Part shown: positions 11,334-24,000 of the stretch, piece by piece
How the letters are laid out: each line of letters opens with the position of its first letter
Numbering within the stretch: the first letter of the stretch is position 1
DNA from: Zygaena filipendulae
Taxonomy: Eukaryota > Arthropoda > Insecta > Lepidoptera > Zygaenidae
NCBI GenBank assembly: GCA_907165275.2
Contig: OU015661.1
Coordinates: forward strand, 2,239,501-2,303,500
DNA length: 64,000 nucleotides
Direction of reading: 5' to 3'
Program-made: the position numbers and the translations under genes
The notes under the pieces: generated by a model
Databases searched by the model: none
What the model was told of the DNA's origin: nothing
What the model saw: only the letters and a program-made list of their open reading frames with translations

Positions 11334-11664
11334 AATAGGGATGTTGACTACTATTGAAAATCAAAATTCTAATTAGTCCGTCAGTTAGAAAATAAAAAAA
11401 CAATAGACACGTATTTTTTGCTTTTTTAAATAAATTAAAATATACAGAGATAAAGCGCATTAAAGTTTAGGATGAGGAGGTCGTGACGTCACTAACCACA
11501 AAACCGTCATACAAACTGTCAGAATAGTGACGTCACGCGAAATTTCAACTCAATATATCGCCGTTATTTTTTGATTACGTAAAAAAAGAAAAAATACGTG
11601 TCCAATATTTTTTTAATAATCTACAAGACGGACTAAAAAATAAAAATTAGTCAACATGCTCATT
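11334..11664 (-). mobile_element. CRE-bearing MITE, copy 2
   Basis: Inverted copy of the element at 8866. Ends are AATAGGGATGTTGACTA and TAGTCAACATGCTCATT. Two GTGACGTCAC palindromes lie inside. Confidence 0.85.
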
Positions 11665-11861
11665 GTTACTGGTCATCCAAATGGCATTCCAAATTTAGTA
11701 TATTTTAATAACATTAGTGAATATTTGTGTACATAACGGATAGCTGATTGCGTAAATAAGTGTGTGGATAATCAAGCGGCGACATCGGGTTTCATTTGTT
11801 TTCGTACTAGACCAAGTCAATGCTTTTTCTATCTGTAGTAACATAAAGTTGTGTTACTTAC

Positions 11862-12037
11862 TAAGTTAATGGTGACAATCAGCTCGTATTGCTGATGCTT
11901 GTGGCCTTTCTTTTTCTTTCCTTGTGGAGTCTTCACCCCCGCTGCTGCCGCGGCCTGCTTCGGTGGGGCAGTCTTGGCTGCCCCTTTCTGGGCGGAAGGC
12001 TTGACCGGAGTCTTGGGACCGCCTTTGTTCGCTGCTC
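11862..12037 (-). CDS. Basic-protein exon 4 (Lys/Ala/Pro-rich)
   Basis: 176 nt from acceptor CTTCGATAG to donor GTAAGT. It encodes [18 protein letters not shown] onward, an alanine run, [11 protein letters not shown] and YELIVTINL. The exon is GC-rich in an AT-rich setting. An in-frame ATG lies upstream at 12077, so an alternative start is conceivable. Confidence 0.6.
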
Positions 12038-15000
12038 CTATCGAAGTTATGGTTATTTTAACACTTGATCCATCCAAGGTAAATTTTTCAAGAAGGCATC
12101 GATGGGCAAATGCGAAACTATGAAGAAATCCTTACTACAATTATATATATTATAAATGCGAAACAGAGTTTGTTTGTTTGTGATGCTTTCACGCCTTAAC
12201 GGCTCAACCGATCATCATGAATGAAATGTTTTTTTTTTCATAGGTACACATTGTGAGAGGTACAGAAAAGACATAGGGTGCCAGATACGACGGGGTTCCC
12301 GCGGAAACTCCGAAAATATCGCGGGTGAAACCACGAGGATCATATAATAATATAAAAATAAGTGAAAGATTTTTAAAATCGGTTGAGTAGTTATAATCTT
12401 TTTAGTTTATAATCTTAAGTACCTATATATATATATATATAGACTAACCGTTCCCGCTTATTTCACCAGTTTTACATCTTCTATCTTCTATCTATACTAT
12501 AATAAATGAGTAGAATCCGCGATTCTGTATATTGAATTTTTTTACCAGAAATTTACAGGGGTGATACTAGAACAATAACTAAGTCCAAAAAAAAGGTATT
12601 TAAAATTGTTATTTGTCTGTCTGTCTGTCTGTTCGCGATAATCTCGGGATCTACTGGACGGATTGTCATGCGGTTTTCACAGGTAGATTAAGCTTAGCCT
12701 GGAGCTACTTAAAGGCTATGTTTCATTTAAATCGGAAGTCGGGAAAAAAGTTGTTACACAAAAAAGTTTCACGCTGGTGAAACCGCTGGCCACAGCTAGT
12801 TAATAATATTTAGTTATGATTTTATATTTTCAATACCCTTTTGACAAGGCGCCTGCGTTTTTTGTCCGGCAATGTTCTTCTGATTGACGTGGCCGCCGCC
12901 GTCCGCCGGTTTGTTTCGCGCCTGAAAATTAAAACATTCAATGTTAAGAACCGGTGAACGAAAAGAAAATGGCATCGCACTACACGCTAGGATACGACCC
13001 GACGTACATTGTATAAGTATTGATACTCGAACGAGTTTAACAAATTTGGGACTGTATAATTATGAAAATCGTTTGTAAACCAACGATAGTGGGCATGATG
13101 ACGGGGTATTAATCCGTCTTGAAAATTAATAAAAAATAATAGACACGTATCTTTTGCTTTTTCAAATTATTGAAAAATACTTTAAAAACCTCAGTGGGGG
13201 CTCGTGACGTCATAACTAAGTATGGTGTATCTAGGCGCGACGTCACACGCTTCAACGTGTCCAGTATTTTTTATTACCCTAAAACACGGACTAAAAACTA
13301 AAAATAGTCATCTAGCCCATTTCGTTATGAGCGCATTAATTATGGTAGGTACAATAGAATGAAGTATCTTATTAGGTAAATAAAAAATAACAAAAAATCA
13401 AGGTTCAATCATAATAATTTACAATGAAATTTCCACTGCAGCTGTTGTTGAGAAACTCATACGTCAGATGTAACAAAGTAGTTTACTTCAAGCGACATGC
13501 GCCAGAATGTAGCCATCTCTCGAGTTTTGCTCCACCGGGCGAGTTGAGCTGTCATCACTAATTTCCCGACCAACGACAATGTTAGGCAATATTTAACTGC
13601 TGCAAATTGTAATGTACAGATGAGGACATCGTTCTGAGTTTCAAATTCAAATTCAAATGTACTTTATTGCCCTAAAAGTAACAGTTAAAATAAGATACAT
13701 AAAATAAAAAAATAAAAGACAGCAAAAGGCCGCCTTATTGCTAGAAGCATTAATCTTCTGGGTTTCTTGGAGGATTTTGAATACTTCACTGTGTGAAATA
13801 CATAATATATATTGTACTGTATTTCACACCGAATTTACGTTTTACTCTTTCCAGAGAAGTTTTTAAATAAATATATCTAGGTAGGTACTTAATTCCAAAA
13901 CTACAAAACGTCTAGTTTATAAAAGACTTCCTTAACTGAAAAAGTAACAAGTTAGCAAGAATCAAATATTGTGATCTTGTTTTTTTATCATTTCGTATTT
14001 ATAATTTTATGATTAAGTACCTGTGTGATAAATCTACGAATAGGTACCATAGAACAATCAAAGAGAGAGTATTTCAAAATTCAAAACCTAAAGAACAGAC
14101 AACATAATATGGTATTTCTGAACTTTAAGCCTGACTTTAGACTCGTCGCTTGGATTAATTTCAGCCGTAAAGAAAATTATGAAAAATGTTATCTTTAGAC
14201 TTCAGACATTTACTTAAGTGACCATCGCGCGTTTGTAATGAGCGCCTCGCCCCCAAAGTCATTTAGTTCGTTATTCATCATAATCATAACGAACACCCCA
14301 AGAGCGAATCCACTTAATTAAAAGCAATTAAAACTTTATATTTTCGTATTCAAAATCACAGTTTTGTCACTGAAGTCGTATGAAACTAAAATTGTAGCTT
14401 AACACTAATTATTATTATCAATGTGATTCGCTGTACCTACTTAGACAGAATATAGAATTTGAATTTAAATGTTGTTTTCTCTATTTTATACCTGTACTAG
14501 CTGTCCCCCGCGATTTCATCCGCGGTAATTTCGGAGTTCCTGCGGAGGTTGTGGGAAAAAAGTACTCTATGTCCTTCAGTTCCCGAGGGAATTCCGGGAT
14601 AAAAACTATCCTATCTTTTAAGTTGGACCATATCATAAATGGTTGCAAAATTTTATCAAAATCCGTTCAGTAGTTTAGGAGTTCATCGCGGACAAACAAC
14701 GTTACACGTGATTTATATATATTAGACTAGCTGTCCCCCACGATTTCATCCGCGGTAATTTCGGAGTTCCCGCGGAGGTTGCGGGAAAAAAGTACTCTAT
14801 GTCCTTCAGTTCCCGAGGGAATTCCGGGATAAAAACTATCCTATCTTTTAAGTTGGACCATATTATAAATGGTAGTTTCGGAGTCCATCGCGGACAAACA
14901 ACGTGACACGTGATTTATATAATTATATTAGATTACATATGCTACCTATAGTTAGCCCGCGCGGTTTCAACTGCGATAATTTCGAAGTTGCCGGGGAATT

Positions 15001-18000
15001 TGTTTGTTTCATACAAACTTTGCAACTCCTTTTCACCCACTTAGGAGTTGAATTTTCAAAAATCCTTTCTTAGTGCATACCAACGTGACTTTAGGAATAT
15101 TTGTGCAAAATTTCATGGTTTCAGCTGTGCGTTGATCGATCAGTCAGACAATTCCTGCTTTTAGGTATAGTATATAGATTTCAAACGCTACTAAAACCGC
15201 CCTAAAGAAGCGAATCAAAATAATGGAGTGTATGAACCAACAGACAGAACAATAATTTCGATTGTTTTTAAATCTTTAAATTCAATTGTCAAAGACTTTG
15301 GACTCTTTCAGTTTAGAGAGTAATTGTACAGTTTCACCAACAATCTGGTATACTGTGGTAATACAATAGATGGAATCATCCTTTGTCACATACCTTGCTC
15401 TATGTACCTACTATCAAAGTTCACAATAAATCTAATATAATTGTGTGCCTAAGTTGTATGATAGATATAATAGACTCCTTTAAATATGATCTAAATTATA
15501 TGTTTTTTGTTTGAATTGTATTCGTAATATTCAAAAAATATGATTTGTAACGTCAGCAGCCAGCAGTAGTCACAAAGGGAATATGTATAATTACTGCGTT
15601 TTAAATCGACACTCATTTCGACCGGCGCACCCGGTTTCAAAGTTTCCATAACACTGTTTAAGTAATAAAACGTACTTTACAGTGGTTAAAATGTCGTTAA
15701 CATCAGCCGTGTGTACTCTCCCGCTGGAAACTGACTATAAAACCTGGCAAAAATTATACTCGTCCGCCCGTAGTGACTTTGTAACGGCGTAATTCATTAT
15801 TCTTTTATTTTATCAAAATCCCTCGAAAACTCGGACGCTGCAAAATTAATAGAAATGAATTTGTGATGTCACGTTTTTAGTAAATTGTGCGAAAGTGATT
15901 TTTTTAATTGATACAGTGTTCTTGAGTGTCCATAGGGTACTTTTTATTCCAGAACTCCCAAATGACCTCCAAAATTAACGCTGATGAAACAGCGGAGAAC
16001 AATATTAAATGAATACATTTTATTATATTTTGTTTTCAGTCATATAAGATATAAGGCGGCAAAAGGTTACAAAAATATATATTTGTCTGATAAATCTAAC
16101 TTCGCGATCGGGTTGTCAATTCATTTATTTTGTAAAAATGTTTCCTATAATATCTTTAGGAGTTACTGCAGCTGTCATTATCTAGTGTTTACTGTTGATA
16201 TTATATTAAAACACAATACGTCTTAGTGCTGGCTTGGATACGATATAAAGCTGACTCTACTATACTACTCATTATAGTTGTCTCTGGTAAATGCTAATTC
16301 TTACAAAATGTTATACCTATAAGAATTTGCCATTTGTTGGTATTAATACTTCTAAGATAATATCTACCTACGTTTTTGCGCTATGTATTGCTCAATTATG
16401 TAACTTTTCTTGTTTTCTTTAAATATAATCTCTTTTAAATACGTTATACAATATCTCGTTGAAACTCAAAACGGCAATGGTTGAAACGGAAAGATTTCCT
16501 AGAAATTACATAAACAATAACGAGAACGAATAACTGGACGCAGATAAGCAATAACATGTTAACCCACATAATGAAGTTATTGATTCAGAACGATTTATTG
16601 AGAGGCAGAGAACGTTTTTTAATTATGTGTTTACCTTATTACATTGTTTAAATATGTAACTAAATATTTCGCATAAAAAATGTTGACATAAAATGGCGCT
16701 ATAATTTTAAAACTTTAATTTACTCAAAATTTCTCCAATGTGGGTTAACACACTATTGCTTATCTATGTCCAACTAATGTACGACGTTGCTACAAGTATA
16801 TCTCAAACGGAATTTATATTGGGACGTCTTTGTAAATTTTGACACTTTATAGGCGTTTTTGTATCCATAGAGGCGTAACTCTAGCATTCCTTTTTTAATG
16901 GCTCTTTGCATCTATTTGAATTTCTCGTACAAGAATAGGGCACCAGCTCTGGGCACCAGTTTAAATCCCGAACCCGTTGCGCGAACACAACACGCACTTT
17001 TTATCTTTCCAGTCAGCAACTTTGCGTTACAGAATCTATATCATGGTGCGGTTTTTAAATTTAATCGAATACTTTCTTCTAATCTATAGATAGATGAACT
17101 TTGTGAATTGTGAGTTTGTGACGTTGCACGTTGTAGGGGGTAATCTCTGGAACTACTAGACCGATTTAAAAAATTCTTTCACTTATACGTAGGACTACGG
17201 AGCTACGGTAGTCTTGAGTAACATTTGTGTATTTTTAATACCGAAATTCCCACGGGAACTCCCAAATTACCGCCAGTGAAACCGCGGGCGAAAAGCTAGT
17301 ATAATATATTTTAAATTAACTGGAGTCTCCATCGAATGCAGGACATATCTGTCTGTCCAACATAAAACAGCTATAATATATTTAGACTTCTCAAACATGC
17401 ATTTTACAGTAGGTACTTTGAAAAAGTTAGTACGTTGAAAAAGTTAATTTTTTTTTTGTATATGGTTTCATATTTGCAGGCAACTCTGGATGATGAACAA
17501 ATGGCCAGTAAGTAAGACAATTAATAAATAATTAAACGCATAATAAAAACTCGTAATTTATACAAAACATACATACTAAGTTTAAATCCCTAACAGCCTA
17601 AAAATAATGAGATTTCTGAATACCTAATCTAGAATCTAATAAAATTTAGAAAACTCATTCCGTGAACCGATTGCGATGAATGGTGATGATGTTGACCAAG
17701 TTAAAGATCGTTAAGCAACAGTGACTAACCGCCGCACTCAGAGTCTACTTTAATGATTACTTAATTAAGTATAGATTTTTAAAACAAAACTGCCGCAATC
17801 AGAGACGTTCAGTAAATTAATGTTAATTGGCATTTAACGAGATGTTGCTTAATTAGTTAAATGCCAATTAGCACTAATTTATTAAACTTGTCTGATTGCG
17901 ACAGTTTTGTTTTAAAAATCTATAATTAATTAAGTAATCATTAAAGTCGACTCTGAGTGCGGCGGATAGAGTGCGGAGTTATTGAGTTATTGCATAATTC

Positions 18001-21000
18001 GCGTGCAAACATGGACCGAACCAAAAATATAAAAATCCTTGTTTTATAGTTTGCTAGAGGTGTTGTGCCCATCTATTATAAGTATTAATTTCTTCCATAT
18101 AGAGGTACAGATAAATAGCAGCGAAATGTTAAGAGGCCTTGCAAAATTTATATTTTCTCGTGGATTTTCAGTTGAAAACGTTTGCATAATGCAAAGGCGT
18201 AGAAACGCAAAGTGCCAGTGAAGATAATTTTAACGCTGTTTTGTTATAAAGCGTGGTGAAATATTAATAATGCGGTCGGACAGGTTAAATCTTAGCTGTG
18301 AGTTTATTTACTTTGTAGTGTACACTCTGTCATACAAGTAGGTATATTTAAGTAATTACTTTGTTACATCCAAGAATAAAATTCAAGTGTATTTCTTTAA
18401 ACATATCTTCTTCTATACTATAATGAAAGAGTAGAATTCGCGATTCCGTACATTGAATATTTTTACCGAAAATTGACAGGGCTATAAAAGAAGAGTAACC
18501 AACCACAAAAAAGTTTTTAAAATTCTTTTCTCTCTGTCTGTCTGTCTATTCACGAAAATCCCCGAATCTACTGAAAGGCTAGTCATGCGGTTTTTATAGG
18601 TAGATTAAACTTAGCTTGGAGCAACATATAGGCTTTGAGTCAAATCACTGAACAACTATGTAGGTACACATTTATGAACATTTTCTCTCTGTTACATCAA
18701 AGTTCTTTTTTTAATATGTTTTTCTAATAGCTCAAATATGTCCCTCACTGAAAATCACATCCTGTATAAACCGGACATGGAACCAATCAGTCGATCATGT
18801 CATAGGTTAATAGAGATTAACGTTAACATAATAATAACAAAATCACATTATACCGTCGAGTTTTTCGCTGTCTCTAATACTCTAATACCTTAATCCGCTT
18901 TCGGTGAAAGCCTTATAACTTAACGGGCTGCTCATTCAATTTCTTCTGAAACAATATTATCTGTGTCCGTTTATTCTTTTTCGATATAAAGGAAAAATTG
19001 GGGCCGATACTGTGTAAATGAACTTAAAATTTTTAGCATAAATAAAATTAAAATTTACAAAATTATGCGGGATACAAAGTATCAATCAAATCAAATCAAA
19101 TATATATTAATTGCACACACACAGTAAAAACACACACACACAAGTATCTAGGTTAGGTACTTAAAGATATCTAACTTCCTATCAGTGAAAAATGCGTGAG
19201 TGTCGTGGAAAACTTGGTTGGTACGAAGTTTTTCCTTATTTAACTGAGTCCGTTATGCCCATCCCCATTCCGTCGGCAACGCACCTGCATGCCTTCTGTT
19301 GTTGCAGATGTCTATGGGCGGCGGTAATCACTTACCATCCGGTGTACCGCTTGCCCGTTTATGACATTAAAAAAATACAAAAAAAATTACAGCTGCTTTG
19401 TTTTTCTATAGAGCAGCCGTATGACGTCGTGACGGAAAATAAATTTTTACTTCCATCTGTACCATGCGATAAAGAACTTCGTTCTAATATTTTTTAGAAA
19501 TATTTCAGTTATTACAGAGATTACCTCCTACAAAACTACTGAACTAATTTAAATTGCAAAATAATGAAATCCCTAAAGTTTACTATGAGTATCATTATAG
19601 ATGTATAGTCAGAATCAGAAAATATAGGTATATAGGTAATAACTTTTGACAGCCGTTAAATCGTACTGCAAAAGTAGGTAACAAAGTTCAAAATCTGACA
19701 AAACTGTGATATTATTTTGGTGCTGACTGTACGCTTACAAGCAATAGTTTCATATTTCGTAGCGCCAGAGCACTACCTACTGCATTCGGACCACGCCGAT
19801 GCAAATATCTCTCTGCAATTTGCATCAATAAAACTCTAATTATCAAAGAATTATTGTCTCTCTGGCTGCAAACGAGTGCCTATTCAGTACAAATCCGCTT
19901 TGAACACTCATTATTATAATATCAACTGTGTGGCTTCACGCGAAATTTGTAACAATCGAAATAATTAATTTATAATGCTTTTGTGATCGAAGTAAAATAG
20001 GAATAAACTAAAACTATTAAAATATAACTAATATCAGACACACAAAAATTTTAAAAAAATATTTTTTTATGTAAGTACTTGCTTACTGTATAGGTATACT
20101 TTCATATGCATTTAGTGAAAGCTGTTAATTTAGAATTACAAACAGACACTTATAAATTTTATATAATTCTAGTAATTATAGTGCCCCGCGGTTTCACCCG
20201 CGTGAGTTTCGAAATTCCCGCAGGAACTCCAATGCAGTCTAATGTACTCCTTATAACAACAGCTAATTAGACATAGACATAGACATAGACATAGACATAA
20301 TATCGATCCAACCGTTTCGGAGATTCACCCGCGTGAGTTTCGGAATTCCCGCAGGAACTCCAAACTTCTTTAATATAAACCTTGTCCTGACAATAACGAA
20401 CACAAAAAAAATCAATTTTCCAATTTGGTGCAGTCGCTGGTAAGTTATGCGCTTACCAACACATTTGACGATTCATTTTTATTATATAGATAGGTACTCG
20501 TATATACACATGTATAGATTTAATGTCCAGACACGCCTAGGTCTACATAATTATTATATTTTTTCATACCACCTGCTCGATAATATCCAATTACCTATCA
20601 CGCAATCTTTGAGTTTGGAACGTTAAAATTTGTAGGAAAACTCCACAGGAAAACTCTTAGCATTTTTTTCTTTTTATGTGATCGGCCTGTGGTGGCCAAT
20701 TCGATTCTCGAATAAACGCTCTTTACAATGCCCATGTAAGCTCGAGGGTAAAGCCTGTCTTCGTCACGGGCTGCTTAAACCCCCCGCTTCACTCAGGACT
20801 CTACATAACTTCCTCGCTTCGCTTAGGAATTATTTTTTTAAATTAACTCTACAGTCCCTCCTTACACTTAGAATCCAATATGCCGCCCGTGACGTAAGAT
20901 ACTGTTTTACTCCCTCGGTGCATAGTCTACTATTATTCTATGTATATATGTATAATTGTGAGTCCTTGTAGGTACTCTTAAATTCATTTCGGCAGGCAAA

Positions 21001-24000
21001 AATTAAATGCTAAAGAAAACTGTCCAATCTCTTATGCGACGTCTATAACGATTATATTATCATCCAACATTTTTGTCTAAACAACATCACTAACCTTTCA
21101 TCGCTTTTTTACCTACTCTATTCTAATAAATTCGAGAGCCGGTATTTTTATCCTCTCAACAACATATTATATTTTCTTAAATACTTGTTTTTATGGTAGG
21201 TTGGTATTTTTTTATTCTTAATTTTTCTTATTAGATAATTTTTAACCATACATATTATAGACTTCTTGACTGAAAACTAAAATTTAGTCAACTGGCCTAT
21301 TTCTCGAAAGATTGAGAACAGCTTTACAATATTGATGTCTCTACTATCCTATTCCGCAGTGCTTCGTCGAGCCTTCAGCATGTTCGACTCGAGCAAACAG
21401 GGCCGTATAGAAAAGGAGAAGGTGCGCACGATCCTCAACACCATGGTGCACAGCTTCGATGACAACGACCTCGATCAGATGCTGGACTCTGAGGATGTCG
21501 ATGGTAAGATGACATAGAATAAGGTAGATGCCTACCTACTAATCACAGGCTCCGCGTTGGACCCCTTTGTGCGATGAATACAGGGGTCCACTTACCAGTC
21601 TGGGCGTGTTTATCTACTAACTGTTTCTTACGGTTTTCCCCGCATTATTTTCAGAGATCCTTCAGGGATTCCGAGACATTTTGTAACCAGCAAACAAACT
21701 TACTTTCGCATTTATAATCATAAAGATACTATGATATTTATGTAAAAAATTGTATAGTATGTACCACGTTTAGTTGGTTTCCAGGATACAAGCTTATATC
21801 TTAATGTTAGTGTGAGATCAAGTACCTACATGTGTTATTAAAAAATCTATGTTGTAGTTAACACCAATTAGGTACTGGTTGTTAGCAAGCAATTAAAAGA
21901 ATCTGTTATTTCATTAATGTGATTTCTTAGATTCTTTGATGTTCTTTCTTTAGTTATTTCGTTCTTATTACCTGCGACTTTCTGCAGGAACATTTATCGT
22001 TTTTCTTTTTTTTTCTACATGAAAATTTGTTCCCCTATTTCTATTTGAAGCTAGCTAAACTATTTTATATGACCAACAGAGTTTAACGTCACTTTAGAGT
22101 CTAAAGTTCTCTACTCTTAACTCTTTATTTTTGAACAGGAAACCTTTCTTCTATACACATCGGTTGTATTAAGTTTAACACGCTATATTGTTCCACCTAA
22201 CAATATCCTAAAACGGTTTAGAGTCTAGAAAGCAAAAGAGATTTTCGCTAAACGATATCCATATTATGTCGTCGCCATTTTGCATAATTTCAGGGACGGA
22301 AAATGCGTTGTGGTGGGTGCTCGGACATTGGAAATCGATACCATACGACTGTGTTGTGGTCGCAGTTCAAACCTAACCTAACCTAGTACCTAACTAGTCA
22401 GCGTGCTTGCAAATATAAAACAGCGGTCTTTGTTTTGTATAGCGCTGAATGTTAACTAATTTTTTTTTTTAGTCCGTCTTGTAGATTAATAAAAAATATT
22501 GGACACTTATTTTTTTTTTACGTAATCACAAAATAACGGCGATATATTGAGTTGAAATTTCGCGTGACGTCACTAACCGGTGCAGTTTGTATGACGGCTT
22601 ATAGAGGTTAGTGACGTCACGAGCCCTCACCCTAAACTTTAATGCGCTTGATCTCTGTATATTTTCATTTATTTGAAAAAGCAAAAAATACGTGTCTATT
22701 GTTTTTTTTATTTTCTAACTGACGGACTAATTAGAATTTCGATTTTCAAAAGTTACTACAATTTGGTTGCGACTTAAATGCTAACGCAATATCTTACCTA
22801 ACTAATATTACTAATGCCAACGTGACTTGCTGGACATAGGCCTCTCCAATAGCACGCCACTAAACACCACTCTCAGCCTCCCGTATCCAAACACTACTCT
22901 ACCTAGCCTAGGAGTGTCCTACACTGCGTTTGCCTATTCGCAGTCTCCGCTCCAGAACACAATGGTTATCGCTTTTTAATAAAATTACCAAAATAATACA
23001 TCTGAAGTTATAATAAACTCCGGTAATCAAGATAGCCGCCACCGAGCAACACGCTCCATCGAACACGAGTATGCTGTCACTCAAATTCCTTATGTAATTA
23101 CCGTGCTATGTGCTTTAATTTGACACTTTATTATCTTTGAAAGCTTGCCGGAGCGGCGGCGCGCGGCTGTCATTTATAATGTCCATCCATCCTACCATCT
23201 AGAATCCTAAATGGAGCCACCGGTAGATTCTAGTTGTGGATCCAAATGGACGAAGGGAATCTTAACGATACACCGATAGGTATCTTATTAGAAACTAAGT
23301 CATATTTTTATTTATGCTTTGGTGGTATTTCATTGTTTTCTATTGCGCGTAAAATTCGTTGGCAAGTTTTTGACCAAAAAATAGTTTAGTAATTTGTTTG
23401 AATAAAAAAAAAGTAGATTATGTATTATGTAGCGTATAGCAGTGTTTTTTTGCAGTTATATTTTGCAGCAGCTTTTTTTATGAGTGCATTAAAATATTGT
23501 ATTGCATGTTTTGTGCTAATTCCTTCGGTGTGCGCTAAGATATATGTAGGTACCTACTTAGACGGGATTTTTGCAATCTATAACACTAACACCATTAACT
23601 ACAGAATCATATAGCAAGCCTGATAAAAACACACTCATTGTAACTTGACACTGGCTGAATGCACAATGTGCGAAAGTTTTTATTAAAAAAAAAAACGACG
23701 CCCTGGATTTCTGCACAACGGATCTCGCGAGCCTGGCTAGTATTTACGTAAATTCAAATAACGTGAGACAATACATGTTAAGAGGCAATCCCTTTGTGCG
23801 AAGTCACCAAGGTTGCTCATCTAATTTAAATATAAATAACCTAAAAACAACACAACATTAAGCCCCGCTGAGAGCCACAACAAAGGTTTTTGTAAGGCAA
23901 TTTTATAACCTGTTTTGTGGTTTCGGGACAAACTATAGATATTACACAGTCATAGAGTGTTAGTTTCATTATTTCCGTTCTAAATTGAAGAAATAAAGTA

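Noticed and set aside
11700..11845. Minus-strand open frame after TTACTACAG as the next basic-protein exon
   Set aside because: The intron from GTAAGT would be only about 29 nt, too short for insect splicing, and the translation is AT-driven.
13342..13350. ATG followed by GTAGGT as the troponin C initiator exon
   Set aside because: It lies at the edge of a MITE with no supporting promoter or 5' UTR signal; a chance match is as likely.
19192..19497. 101-codon open frame
   Set aside because: It is mostly an interspersed LINE-type repeat (GTTGCAGATGTCTATGGGCG block).
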